A stretch of DNA of 64,000 bases, taken from Galeopsis tetrahit. Lineage: Eukaryota > Streptophyta > Magnoliopsida > Lamiales > Lamiaceae. A model generated the notes under the pieces. It saw only the letters and a program-made list of their open reading frames with translations. It had not been told where the DNA came from and did not search any database. Location of the stretch: assembly GCA_963675135.1 (NCBI GenBank), contig OY776132.1, forward strand, positions 7,502,001 to 7,566,000, written 5' to 3'. Shown one piece after another: positions 12,387 to 22,238 of this stretch. How positions within the stretch are numbered: the stretch's first letter is position 1; the number at the start of each line of letters is the position of its first letter. The position numbers were made by a program, and so were the translations under genes.

Positions 12387-12452
12387 CCATCTGAAATATG
12401 CACTAGCATTCATCCCAAAACCATTTTTTCATTCATTTTTTTTTTACAAGAA

Positions 12453-14806
12453 ATGAACAACTTCTTGATTTGTTTCTTATTGGGATTGCTATGTCTAAAC
12501 ATAGCAGAATGCAGTCAACAAATTCCATATTCGGCAATAAATTGTCGAAAACATAGTGCAAGTTTGATAGATTTCGGAGGAAAAGGCGATGGAAAAACTT
12601 CAAACACGGCAGCATTTAAGGCAGCCATTGCTAATCTAAGCAAGGTTGCCTCCGACGGAGGGGCCCTGCTCGTCGTCCCTCCCGGAAAATGGCTAACGGG
12701 ATCATTCAATCTCGCTAGCCATTTCACACTATACATACACAAGGATGCTGTTATTCTTGCATCACAGGTATTTCTCATTTAATTACACTTAAACAAACAT
12801 TGTACTAGTAACAAAGTAGGACTATAAGTCAATTTAGTCACGCAACTTTCAATTTTTTCTGTAATGGTCCTAATAAAAGTTAAATGTACCAATTTATTGA
12901 CAGGAAGAATCGGATTATCCTTTGATTGATCCATTGCCGTCATATGGAAGTGGAAGAGATGCTCCTGGAAAAAGATTTGCAAGTCTCATTTTTGGAACAA
13001 ACCTCACTGATGTTGTTATTACAGGTATTTCTTAGCAATCTACATTTATAAATTCTAATCAAATATTTTGTGGAGGTAAATAACATTAATATGCAAAAAA
13101 ATCTTACTCCTTCCGTCACATTATTATTTGAGCATTTGATACCTACTCCTTACTCCTTTAAAAATCTCCCTTAAAACGTACTCTCTTCTTCCTTAAAAAG
13201 TTTTCATACTTTACTTTTTAGTTTGTCCTTCAAAAGAAATGGAAACAATCATCACAATCCTCACCTTCACAATATACACATATTTACCCTTAATTGATAC
13301 TCCTCCCGTCCCAGGATTACTTGCACACTTTCCTTATTTGGACGTCCCAAAATTACTTACACACTCTTAATATGGAAATATCCAATAAAATTAATAACCT
13401 CCCAACATCATTTTATTTTCAAAATTGTCACCACCTTTTTACATACATTTTACTTTACACCTCACCAAATCACCTAAAATACCCTTCATTATTTATCTTA
13501 CATCATCGACCACTAAAATCACTTTTCTTAAAAAGGTTCAAGTAATCTTAGGACGGAGGGAGTAATTCTTATGCAATTAATGAAATATATGAGGTTATTT
13601 TTGCAATCGAATTAGAAATTTAAAACTGTATTTTAGGAGGGAATGGAACGATCGACGGGCAAGGCGAAACCTGGTGGAAAAAATACAGGAGTCATCAACT
13701 TAAGAACACCCGACCATATTTAATTGAAATTTTGTATTCAAATCAAGTCCAGATATCCAGTCTTACTTTGATCAATTCTCCATCATGGCATATCCACCCT
13801 ACTTACTGCAGGTATTTTTTTTACTATAGGAATCTGATAATCGAAAACGTTGATTAAAATTTAATATATTCTTTGTTTCGTAGGGACGTGATAATCGAAA
13901 GCATAACAATTACTGCACCAGTTGATTCTCCAAACACCGATGGGATCAATCCAGGTTAATTTCTAATGACTTTTTTTTTTTTTAAATTGTACGCACCAGT
14001 TGTACTATGCAATATATTAATATATATTTATGGACTCGAGTGCCCTATTCCATGTTGCACTTTTCAGTTTTACTAATTTACTGGAGACTGACTCAGTTGC
14101 ACCGTGTGTCCTTACAGATTCGTGTATAAACACACGTATACGAGACTCGTACGTCGTCTCAGGAGACGACTGCATCGCAGTAAAAAGCGGGTGGGATCAA
14201 TACGGTATAAAATTCGGAATGCCAACACAACACCTAAGCATCAAAGGCTTCACGTGCATTTCGCCCGATAGCGCTGTCATCGCCTTAGGCAGCGAAATGT
14301 CGGGTGGGATTCAAGACGTTCGCGTGGAGAATATCCACGCGATCAACTCCCAATCGGGCGTAAGAATCAAGTCAGCCCCGGGACGGGGAGCCTATGTGAA
14401 GGACATATTTGTCAAAAACTTTAACATGGACACAATGAAGTATGTGTTATGGATGACAGGGGCGTATGGCTCGCACCCGGACGAGGGGTATGACCCTAAA
14501 GCGCTTCCTATTGTAAACAACATTAATTTTAAGGACATGGTTGGGAAAAATGTGACTATGGTTGGGCAAATTTCGGGGATTCAAGGCGATCCGTTTACTG
14601 GAATTTGCATTTCTAATGTTACTGTTGAGCTGGCTGTGAAGCCGAAGAAGTTGTCGTGGAATTGCACGGATGTTGGAGGTGTGTCGAGTAGAGTGACGCC
14701 TAAAGCTTGCGATTTGTTGCCCGAAAAGCAAGTGGATTGCGCGTTTCCTACTGATGTGTTGCCAATTGATAAGGTAGAGTTGAACAAGTGTTCTGTTTCT
14801 ATCTAA
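12453..14806 (+). CDS. Secreted polygalacturonase (GH28), first tandem copy
   Basis: Five exons by GT-AG sites and matching phase: 12453-12767, 12904-13024, 13637-13811, 13884-13954, 14118-14806; 456 residues. GH28 enzymes hydrolyse alpha-1,4-galacturonan in cell-wall pectin. An N-terminal hydrophobic stretch (residues 3-18, then AEC) is a signal peptide, so the product should enter the apoplast. Catalytic signatures: NTD at 221-223, DD at 244-245 in SGDDCIAVKSG, and RIK at 310-312. The family's usual GHG motif is replaced by CISPDSAVIALGSEMSGG, as in a known plant subgroup of probable polygalacturonases, so activity is likely but unproven. Relative to the second copy it lacks eight residues near the C-terminus (24-bp in-frame deletion). 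Introns 2 and 4 hold transposon insertions. No coding break is seen. The start is chosen by the signal peptide and identity with the paralogue. Confidence 0.9.
13300..13562. mobile_element. Stowaway MITE in intron 2 of the first polygalacturonase gene
   Basis: A 263-bp element with ~24-bp inverted ends: left CTCCTCCCGTCCCAGGATTA, right ...TCTTAGGACGGAGGGAG, flanked by TA on both sides (13298-13299, 13563-13564). Absent from the corresponding intron of the second gene copy, so it inserted after the gene duplication or was lost there. Confidence 0.85.
14030..14098 (+). repeat. Decayed foldback-element fragment in intron 4
   Basis: GGACTCGAGTGCCCTATTCCATGTTGCACTT-like sequence matches one arm of the foldback element at 41269-41516 (CTCGAGTGCATG..., CCATGTTGCACTTTTT, TTTTACTGACTTAC). 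The second polygalacturonase gene lacks it. It sits 20 bases before exon 5 and changes only intron length. Confidence 0.6.
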
Positions 14807-15069
14807 ATCTAAATGGTTGTTTAGAGGTTGATTTTTTGTTTAAAATCATCTCTTAGTAAGCCAATTTAAACTCTCTTTTTGTTGTGTTTGTTTTATGTAG
14901 TCCAATGTTATGGTGAGTTGAATAAGTAAGCCCAAAATTTGTATTACAAAGTATGGACAACATAAACAATAATTTATGCTTTTAAACATCTGAAAATCAA
15001 AGGCAAAAACAATAAAAAGCAAGAAAAGAATGTGTTTAATCACATGCCTAATATATATGAAGCTTTCTC
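14807..15069. other. 3' region of first polygalacturonase gene
   Basis: Downstream sequence still alignable in parts with that after the second gene (for example ACATCTGAAAATCAAAGGCA near 14989 and 22029). No other gene seen. A polyadenylation site cannot be fixed. Confidence 0.5.
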
Positions 15070-15246
15070 TTACCAAAGTAACATTCCGTGCTCCACCATA
15101 TGGATGATCTCTTTCATTTTAGGCCTCTTTTCGAATTTAAAATCCACACATCGAAGAGCGATAAGCAAGATTTGTCTGACTTCTATAACCATTGACAGTT
15201 GAGGTAAACTCGGGTCGAGTATGAGATGAAAAGCTTCATCTGCTAC
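15070..15246 (-). pseudogene. Receptor-like kinase C-terminal fragment
   Basis: The minus strand encodes 58 residues before a TAA stop at 15072-15070: a VADEAFHLILDPSL segment, then ILLIALRCVDFKFEKRPKM and EIIHMVEH. This is the end of subdomain XI of plant receptor-like or cytoplasmic kinases (consensus ALRCVDPD..KRPKM..VV.MLE), with the invariant Arg in KRPKM kept. Nothing of the ATP-binding or catalytic lobe is present nearby, so this is a relic. The frame is open across the fragment but has no start codon. The 11-residue tail after the kinase domain is unusually short. Confidence 0.7.
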
Positions 15247-15334
15247 CTTGTATTTTATGATTTTTATCTAATCAACCAAATATTGCTACATTCACAGATT
15301 CATCGCTTAAAATTCTTATTTATATATGTAATAA

Positions 15335-16016
15335 GGGTTAATTCCATATAAATACACTGAACTTTAGGTTCAATTTCAATTTAATAATGATTTTTAAGAT
15401 TATAATAAAAAATCTCAACCTTTGATTTTATTTCAATTCGATACATGTTTTTTTTTTCGGCCAACAAGTGATGATGTGGCTCACCGGAGAGTATGCATAT
15501 TTGCCACATAACATTATACGTATTATATTTTAATGATTTTTTAATTTCATATCAAGTTACACATCTTTGACATATATAATAAATAACAACTTTTAAAATT
15601 TGAATGACACTTTAATAAATACAAACAAAGAAAGAAAAACAACCCGTTGAAAAAAAAAATCGAAGAACCCTAAAACAAAAAAAAATTGGAATTTTTCGGG
15701 TGGTGAAAAACACTAGTGTTATGATTTTGGAAAATGAGATAAAGTCAATCAATTTTGAGAGCATATAATATATTTTTTTTTTTAAGTCTCGGGTATCCGA
15801 TCAAAGAACCGACTAATCCCGGGAGCATATAATATTATGTGGCATATATACACACTCACGGTGAACTATATCATCACTTATTGGCAAAAAAAAAAAAGAC
15901 ATGTATTGAATTGAAACAACATTAAAGATTATGATTTTTTATTATAATTTTGAAAGTCGTGATTAAATTGAGACTTAACATAAAAATCATGAATTTATAT
16001 GGAATCAAATAATGAG
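15335..16016. mobile_element. MULE-like element with ~110-170-bp terminal inverted repeats
   Basis: The stretch at 15337-15450 (TAATTCCATATAAATACACT..., AAGATTATAATAAAAAATCT, TTTCAATTCGATACATG) is repeated inverted at 15898-16010 (...TGGAATCA). Further inward, GTGATGATGTGGCT-like and GCCACATAA words are also mirrored. Long TIRs are typical of Mutator-like MITEs. The flanks (GTAATAAGG / ATAATGAGG) are only an imperfect duplication. No coding sequence. Confidence 0.5.
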
Positions 16017-16460
16017 GGAGTTATGGCTAAAAGATTAATCACTACTACCTTTATTTTATTCATATATGTTTCTATAGGAGTTTTCTCAGATACTATATCA
16101 ATTTTTAAGTACACAAAGTTGTAATCGTCGCTCTTCTCGTTTACAACATTACTCTGATCATACTCACATAACTACATATACTCAACATACATTTTAGACC
16201 ATACGAGTCTACAGTCAACAATAAAATGCACTTGCATTGTTTAATTGATCAAAAGTTGGAAAATTGTAGTAGACCATTTCAAATGTAAAAAATATGGGAC
16301 GGATTTGGTTTAAATCCACTTGTTTTATACCTCAATGTTCCTATTGTGATTTGTGCCATTATCCCACTCGGAACCTAAGAGCATCGTCGTCCCAATATCC
16401 AAAATCTTGGGATTCCATTGTTGCTCAACTGAGTTTACAATTGTTAAAATAACTACATTA
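16017..16460. other. Intergenic DNA, nothing recognised
   Basis: No gene-like frame and no obvious repeat in the stretch between the TIR element and the SINE-like fragment. Confidence 0.5.
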
Positions 16461-16463
16461 ATG

Positions 16464-16545
16464 TCAATTTAAGGTGGATTCGAACCCTGCATTGAACCAA
16501 AAAAGTTAAAACTCTACCATCAAGCTGCACACAACATATATTTAG
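16464..16545 (-). repeat. tRNA-like SINE head
   Basis: On the minus strand, GATGGTAGAGTTTT resembles a Pol III A box and GGGTTCGAATCCACC a B box, about 30 bases apart, like the 5' part of tRNA-derived SINEs. No A- or T-rich tail with target duplication was delineated. A tRNA gene is unlikely because the segment cannot be folded into a standard cloverleaf by eye. Confidence 0.35.
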
Positions 16546-16728
16546 AAATTGACGTAGCGAAGGTAAAGATGAACACCTTGTGGTGACAATATTACGAATT
16601 TTATTCAATATCAAAATCAACTCATTATTACAATGCAACACCTTGAGTATAAATAACCTGAGACTTCTAAAACTCTAATAATTGAGGCTCAACACTATCG
16701 TGGGCTAATACAAAAAATAAAGGATTAC

Positions 16729-17417
16729 AATAGAAACATGCTAGAATCTGGTCCAATATCAACAAAATGCCAAAAGAAGTAGTGCAACAATCTGCCAATG
16801 CTTGGCTTGAATGGAGAAACTCGAAAGAAGGTAGATCAAGGCACCCACAAAATGCATACGAAATGATTGAATGTACTGCATGGCACCCACCTCCGCATGG
16901 CAGTACAAAGATTAACACAGACGCGGCGTTCTTCGGAGATACAAATCAAACGGGAATCGGACTGATTTTAAGAGATGCACAGGGTAACACCATCAAGGGT
17001 AAATCAATAATTAAGCAGGGCTGCGTAGATGTGGCGACCGGCGAAGCAATGGGATTCTATGAGGCGTTAAAGTGGCTCAAGGAAAACGAGATTGATAATT
17101 GCATAGTGGAGGGCGATGCAAAGATAGTGATTTCGGCGACCAACTCTACGGACCAAATAGACTCTACTTTTGGCGATTATGTTTATGCTTGTAGGGAGTT
17201 ACTTGAACAATTTACGAATGTGAAAGTCACGTTCACGAAGAGGTGTGCCAACATTGTGGCTCATACTCTTGCTAGGGCCGCCCGAAATTTTGGAAACCAC
17301 TTTCAATGGATAGACCCACCGAACATTGTGGATGGGCTATTCACATCTCTATGCATTTGCAATAATGGAAGCTAAGTTCATGCGGCTTCAAAAAAAAAAA
17401 AAAAATAGAAACATGCT
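16729..17417 (+). mobile_element. 5'-truncated LINE inserted in the left LTR, TSD AATAGAAACATGCT
   Basis: AATAGAAACATGCT occurs at 16729-16742 and again at 17404-17417, directly after a 15-A tail; the right LTR shows the uninterrupted sequence at about 18668. This defines a target-primed insertion of about 660 bp. Only the C-terminal RNase H region of ORF2 was copied. Confidence 0.9.
16767..17375 (+). CDS. LINE ORF2 C-terminal RNase H domain (truncated)
   Basis: A 202-residue open frame. After a 40-residue linker with a Trp-containing PPPHG motif, an RNase H fold of the RVT_3 type follows: INTDAAFF (first Asp), ATGEAMGFYEALKWL (Glu), VEGDAKIV (second Asp) and ANIVAHTLARAA (His/C-terminal helix). 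In plant LINEs such a domain ends the ORF2 polyprotein and is thought to remove RNA from the cDNA hybrid. Endonuclease and reverse transcriptase are missing, so it is the dead 3' piece of an insertion rather than a host gene. The ATG used is internal; the native start lies in the lost 5' part. Intact frame suggests a fairly young insertion. Confidence 0.75.
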   Translation: MPKEVVQQSANAWLEWRNSKEGRSRHPQNAYEMIECTAWHPPPHGSTKINTDAAFFGDTNQTGIGLILRDAQGNTIKGKSIIKQGCVDVATGEAMGFYEALKWLKENEIDNCIVEGDAKIVISATNSTDQIDSTFGDYVYACRELLEQFTNVKVTFTKRCANIVAHTLARAARNFGNHFQWIDPPNIVDGLFTSLCICNNGS

Positions 17418-17487
17418 CAAATTAACAAAGTTGACTAATGCTGCAATAATACTCTTAAATCAGGTCTTAATTGTTGCCAATTGATCT

Positions 17488-18147
17488 CTATTCTGCCACA
17501 ACATCCTTAGAGTAACCAAAATTTAGTTGGTGTAAACCAACACGAGCAGGTGCTCCAACCTTGTACTTTGCACCTTTCTCACTGTCTTCCTTTAAGTCAC
17601 CCTTGGTAAAGAACAATCTAACATTTCCAACAAGTATAGGAATGAGACTAAGAATAGCCTGGTTTCTACTGTCCATCATAGTATTCTTACCCATAAGAAC
17701 AACAGAATCACCTTTCACGAAAAGAACATTCACATCATCATAAAAAATCGGTGGCCCGTCATATTCCACATTGACATTATCATCTGTAATAGAAAAGCTA
17801 TCAGAAAACAAACTCTGGGTGATATCGACATCTATAGTATTCTTACCCATAAGAACAACAAAATCACCTTTCACGAAAAGAGCATTCACATCATCATAAA
17901 AAATCGGTGGCCCATCATATCCCACATTGACATCATCATATGTAATAGAAAAGCTATCAGAAAATAAACTTTGGGTGATATCGACATCCATAGGATTGAT
18001 ATCGGACATGGTTTCATATCCATCAGAATCCATCTCGTCTGGGACTACCTTAAAATCCAAAATATCTTCAATTGTGGTGTTCCAATCAAGAAACTCGCAC
18101 AGGTCGAGACACCCCATGAACTTAGGAATTTCTAACTGGAACCCCAC
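17488..18147 (-). pseudogene. Gag-derived ORF of the non-autonomous LTR element
   Basis: A 219-residue frame. Its start (FQLEIPKFMGCLDLCEFLDW) matches the opening of the gypsy gag domain, where W-x-x-G-F-x-x-E-I-P-x-F is typical. It then jumps into a stretch rich in Asp with YDGPPIFYDDVN, a segment that in related elements lies far downstream, so a large deletion joined the two. A 156-bp (52-codon) block is tandemly duplicated (periods starting at 17678 and 17834 on plus), giving two YDGPPIF motifs. The upstream gag start at 18461-18237 is in another frame, so a frameshift separates them. No enzymatic domain remains. Function as a protein is doubtful. Confidence 0.55.
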
Positions 18148-18236
18148 TTCCCAACGACGATCGTCGTCCCCTCGAAAACTAGGTTTACGAGCCAGGGTAG
18201 CAAACAGATTGACGTCGAAAAGAGTCTCGTCCTCAT

Positions 18237-18461
18237 CTAAATCGGAACGAATCGCACGAGCGGTGGGTCACGCCTATTGCGAAGGCCCTCAACGTAAGGA
18301 CGTGTCAGATGGGGGTCGTGTTGTGCTCTCGTGGAGTTATTGACAACAACCTGTCGGAGATCCTGAAGGCCTGCCGTGAGAGCGGTCACTTGACGTCTGA
18401 GATCGGCGACCGCATCACACTGTGCGACGGCGGCGAGTGGAGGTTGACGGCGAGAAGGCAT
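18237..18461 (-). pseudogene. N-terminal gag fragment of the LTR element
   Basis: 74 codons from the ATG right after the primer-binding site. The start MPSRRQ and a coiled-coil-like stretch (VADLRRQVTALTAGLQDLRQ) are usual for plant Ty3/gypsy gag N-termini. It ends at a stop before the continuing gag homology at 18147, consistent with an indel frameshift. Confidence 0.55.
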
Positions 18462-18755
18462 CGTGCCCGGTCTCTGAATACCAACTGACGTAGCGGAAGG
18501 TTAACACGAAAAGATGAACACCTTGTGGTGACAATTTTACCAGTTTTATTCAATATCAAAATCAACTCCTTATTACAATGTAACACATTGAGTATAAATA
18601 GTCTGAGACTTCTAAAACCATAATAATTGAGGCCCAACACTATCGTGGGCTAATACAAAAAATAAAGGATTACAATGGAAGGAAACATGCTCAAATTAGA
18701 ACTAAGTTGACTAATGCTGCAATAATACTCTCAAATCACGTCTTAATTGTTGACA

Positions 18756-18993
18756 ATTGATCTCCAATTAGAACTAATTTCTACCCGATTTTGCCAATTA
18801 AATGACAAAGATTTATTGGCATGCCTCCTTTAAATCGAATATCATAAATTTTATTGGATTTTATGATTCTTTACAAAATCTATCATAATTAATTACTTTT
18901 TGTATATAAATTTTGCTATATAGACCCTCTGAAATATGCACTCACATTCATCCCAAAACCATTTTTTCTTTCATTTTTATTTTTTTACAAGAA
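18756..18993 (+). promoter_or_regulatory. Upstream region of second polygalacturonase gene
   Basis: Homologous to 12240-12452 before the first gene, including AAATATGCACT.CATTCATCCC just before the start codon. TATA-like words at 18903 (TATATAAA) and 18917 (TATATAGA). The LTR element ends immediately upstream, so its insertion is within ~240 bp of the start codon. Confidence 0.5.
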
Positions 18994-21902
18994 ATGAACA
19001 ACTTCTTGATCTGTTTTTTACTGGGATTGCTATGTCTAAACATAGCAGAATGCAGACAACAAATCCCATATAACGCAATAAATTGTAGAAAACATAGTGC
19101 AAGTTTGACAGATTTCGGAGGAAAAGGCGATGGAAAAACTTCAAACACAGCAGCATTTAAGGCAGCCATTGCTAATCTAAGCAAGGTTGCCTTCGACGGA
19201 GGGGCCCTACTCGTTGTCCCTCCTGGAAAATGGCTAACGGGATCGTTCAATCTCGCTAGCCATTTCACACTATACATACACAAGGATGCTATTCTTCTTG
19301 CATCACAGGTACTTCTCATTTAATTGCACTTAAACAAACATTGTACTAGTAACAAATTAGGATTACAAGTCAATTTAATCTCGTAACTTTCAATTTTTTT
19401 TGTAATGGTCCTAAAAAAGTTAAATGTATCAATTTATTGACAGGAAGAATCGGATTATCCTTTGATTGATCCATTGCCTTCATATGGAAGAGGAAGAGAT
19501 GCTGCTGGTAAAAGATTTGCAAGTCTCATTTTAGGAACAAACCTTACTGATGTTGTTATTACAGGTATATACTTCTTGCAATCTACATTTATAAATTCTA
19601 ATGTTTGGTATATTCTCAAATATTTTGTGGGGTAAACATTAAATATGAAAGAAAAAAAAAAAACTTACCTCAGTATTTCGTTAAATGCATGAAATTCTCA
19701 TATGTTTAAAAAATAATTAATGTTTGGAACCAAATATGGATTCAGCATTTTAAATTTGGAGTACGATAAATTGGTAAAAGTTTGGTTAATTTCGTTTTGG
19801 GTGTATATTCTTGATTTCCTATTAGTACATTACTAGATGAGCACCCGCGTATTACGCGTAATGTAAAAATAAAAAAAATTGAAAAGTAAAACGGAATGAA
19901 GACGGAATTTTTTTTTTTTATAACCTTTAATTAATATACAAAATAATCTTTAAAATGCCTATTAGTATATAGGTGAATTAAATTTCAATAAATTCTAGCA
20001 AATGGAAAGAGATTATTAATGGTGAAGAAATCAGTATTACATAATTTAGGAAATTAGTAACATTACAAATTTGAATGATTTTAATTGATATTGAATTATT
20101 TATGTAACATCAATCAGTAACATTGAAATTGGTATTACATAATTGATATTGATAATTTAGGCAAAATCAATTAGAAGACGACACGTAGACAAAATTAACC
20201 AGAAGACGACACGTAAGCAAACTCAACTCCCTATTAGTATAATAGGGGATAAGAATACAACAATTGTAATTATAATTCAACAAAAAATTCACATTTAGGA
20301 ATAATTATCAATTCCAACCATTCATGAATTGATATTACAATAGTAATCTAAAACAATTGAGTTGCTTATCCACAAAAGTTAAATAAAAGAACATAAACTA
20401 TATATATTCATAATTAACTAGTTAAAATCAACAAATTAACCCAATAATTAAATTAATAAATTAACACAATAAACTATTGTTATTGATGAATTAAAAAGAT
20501 ACAAAAATGAGTGCTTTGTTTCAATTTTCATCATCCACTTATTTTTACGTTTAAGTGCTTCCATCTTAATTTATACAGGGGATAATTATGTCTTGAATTT
20601 AGCAATATAAAGTGAAAGAATGAGGATTTTGTGCGTACTTTTATATATATATATTAAAAAAAAAAAATTATGCAAATAATGAAATATATTGGCGTATTTT
20701 CTCAACTAAATCTGAAATTTGAAACTGTATTTTAGGTGGGAATGGAACAATCGACGGACAGGGCCAAATCTGGTGGAAAAAATTCAAGAGCAAACAACTT
20801 AAGAACACGAGACCTTATTTAATTGAAATTTTGTACTCAAATAAAGTCCAAATATCCAGCCTTACTTTGATCAATTCTCCATCATGGCATATCCACCCTA
20901 CTTATTGCAGGTAAATTATTTTAGTCTCGATATTCGGTCCAAGGATCGATTTACTGTAGGGATGTGATAATCGAAAACGTTGATTAAAATTTAATTGATC
21001 CTTTATTTTGTTTTTCATGCGTTTAGGGACGTGATAATCGAAAGCATAACAATTACTGCACCCGTTGATTCTCCAAACACCGATGGGATCAATCCAGGTT
21101 TTTTTTTTTTTATCGTATGCACCCGTTGTACTATGCAATTTTTTTATTTTTATTTTTTACTGGAGACTGACTCGTGTGTCCTTACACAGATTCGTGTATA
21201 AACACACGTATACGAGACTCGTACGTCGTCTCAGGAGACGACTGCATCGCAGTAAAAAGCGGGTGGGATCAGTACGGTATAAAATTCGGAATGCCTACAC
21301 AACACTTGAGCATCAAAGGTTTCACGTGCATTTCGCCCGATAGCGCTGTCATCGCCTTAGGCAGCGAAATGTCGGGTGGGATTCAAGACGTTCGCGCGGA
21401 GAATATCCGCGCGATCAGCTCCCAATCGGGCGTAAGAATCAAGACAGCCCCGGGAAGGGGAGCCTATGTGAAGGACATATTTGTCAAAAACATGAACATG
21501 GACACAATGAAGTACGCCTTCTGGATGACGGGTGCCTATGGCTCGCACGCGGACGAGGGCTTCAACCCTAAAGCGCTTCCTATTGTAAACAATGTTAATT
21601 TTAGGGACATGGTTGGGAAAAATGTGACCATAGTTGGGCAAATTTCGGGGATTCGAGGCGATCCATTTACTGGAATTTGCATTTCTAATGTTACTGTTGA
21701 GTTGGTTGGGAAGAAACAGGGGAGTTTTTCCATGAAGCCGAAGAAGTTGCCGTGGAATTGCACGGATGTTGGTGGTGTGTCGAGTCGAGTGACGCCTAAA
21801 GCTTGCGATTTGTTGCCCGAAAAGCAAGTGGATTGCGCGTTTCCTACTGATGCGTTGCCGATTGATAAGGTAGAGTTGAACAAGTGTTATGTTTCTGTTT
21901 AA
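18994..21902 (+). CDS. Secreted polygalacturonase (GH28), second tandem copy
   Basis: Five exons: 18994-19308, 19444-19564, 20736-20910, 21027-21097, 21190-21902; 464 residues. Exon lengths and phases equal those of the first copy except for 24 extra bases in exon 5 (GKKQGSFS before the KPKK motif). Signal peptide, NTD, SGDDC and VRIK motifs are all present, and the GHG position again reads SPDSAVIALGSEM. The product should be a secreted pectin-degrading enzyme of the same subgroup. An in-frame ATG at 18937 would add residues without signal-peptide character, so 18994 is preferred by comparison with the paralogue. Intron 2 is enlarged by a 417-bp Helitron. Intron 3 contains a decoy copy of the exon 4 start. 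The two proteins differ mainly by conservative changes, indicating a fairly recent duplication of a ~6.5-kb unit. Confidence 0.9.
19833..20249 (-). mobile_element. 417-bp non-autonomous Helitron in intron 2
   Basis: On the minus strand the element starts TCCCCTATTATACT and ends with a CGCGTAATACGCG hairpin followed by CTCATCTAG. It lies between A (19832) and T (20250), the Helitron target. Tandem GACGACACGTA words occur near 20180-20215. The first polygalacturonase gene has no such sequence in this intron. Confidence 0.75.
20955..20990 (+). other. Decoy copy of the exon 4 acceptor in intron 3
   Basis: CTGTAGGGATGTGATAATCG duplicates the true exon 4 boundary at 21022 (TTTAGGGACGTGATAATCG). 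If the decoy acceptor were used the frame would read RDVIIENVD and stop at once (TAA). In the first gene the matching site at 13824-13856 is altered (CTATAGGAATCTG). Present in both copies, so it predates the gene duplication. Confidence 0.6.
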
Positions 21903-22146
21903 ATTGTAGTTTTGATGTTGATTTTTTCTTTAAAATCATCTCTTGGAAATCTAATGTTATGATAGTAAACTGGAAATCATTTAAACACTCATTTTGTTCT
22001 GTTTTATGTAGTTGTGTATGTTTTTAAACATCTGAAAATCAAAGGCAAAAACAATAAAAAATATGACAATTTAATTTTGTCGATTATTAGCCTAATACTG
22101 AACACTAATCCTACGTGGATTGCACATGTTAAGATTCATATGGGCA
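21903..22146. other. 3' region of second polygalacturonase gene
   Basis: Downstream sequence partly alignable with that after the first gene. It ends at the 9-bp target duplication of the large MULE. Confidence 0.5.
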
Positions 22147-22155
22147 GAATTTTGA

Positions 22156-22238
22156 GGCATAATACATGAAAAGCCCCCTAAACTATTTTTTATTTTAATA
22201 AGCCCTTAAACTATATAAATCATGTTTTACGAGACCCT
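22156..22238 (+). repeat. Left terminal inverted repeat of the MULE
   Basis: About 83 bp, starting GGCATAATACATG and containing CCCTAAACTAT and CCTTAAACTATATAAATCATG, mirrored at the right end. The right TIR has an additional ~30-bp internal repeat of the CCCCTAAACTATT unit. Confidence 0.85.

Larger units (their letters stand above)
16550..18755 (-). mobile_element. Non-autonomous Ty3/gypsy-type LTR element
   Basis: Two LTRs, left 16550-17479 (containing a LINE; ~255 bp without it) and right 18486-18755, share TGACGTAGCG... through TTAATTGTTG.CA. Next to the right LTR, read on the minus strand, TTGGTATTCAGAGACC is a plausible primer-binding site of the TGGTATCAGAGC (Met tRNA) type. The interior, transcribed on minus, carries a gag-like start (MPSRRQ, 18461 downward) and an acidic segment, but no protease, reverse transcriptase or integrase. 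It would need proteins from an autonomous relative. It separates the two polygalacturonase genes. Confidence 0.7.

Noticed and set aside
13105..13200. Second Stowaway MITE before the one in intron 2
   Set aside because: CTCCTTCCGTCACATTATT resembles one terminus, but no opposite terminus or TA pair was found; at most a fragment.
14447..14787. Minus-strand frames in polygalacturonase exon 5 (also 21357-21883)
   Set aside because: Opposite-strand shadows of a well-supported GH28 exon; His/Asn/Arg-rich with no independent evidence.
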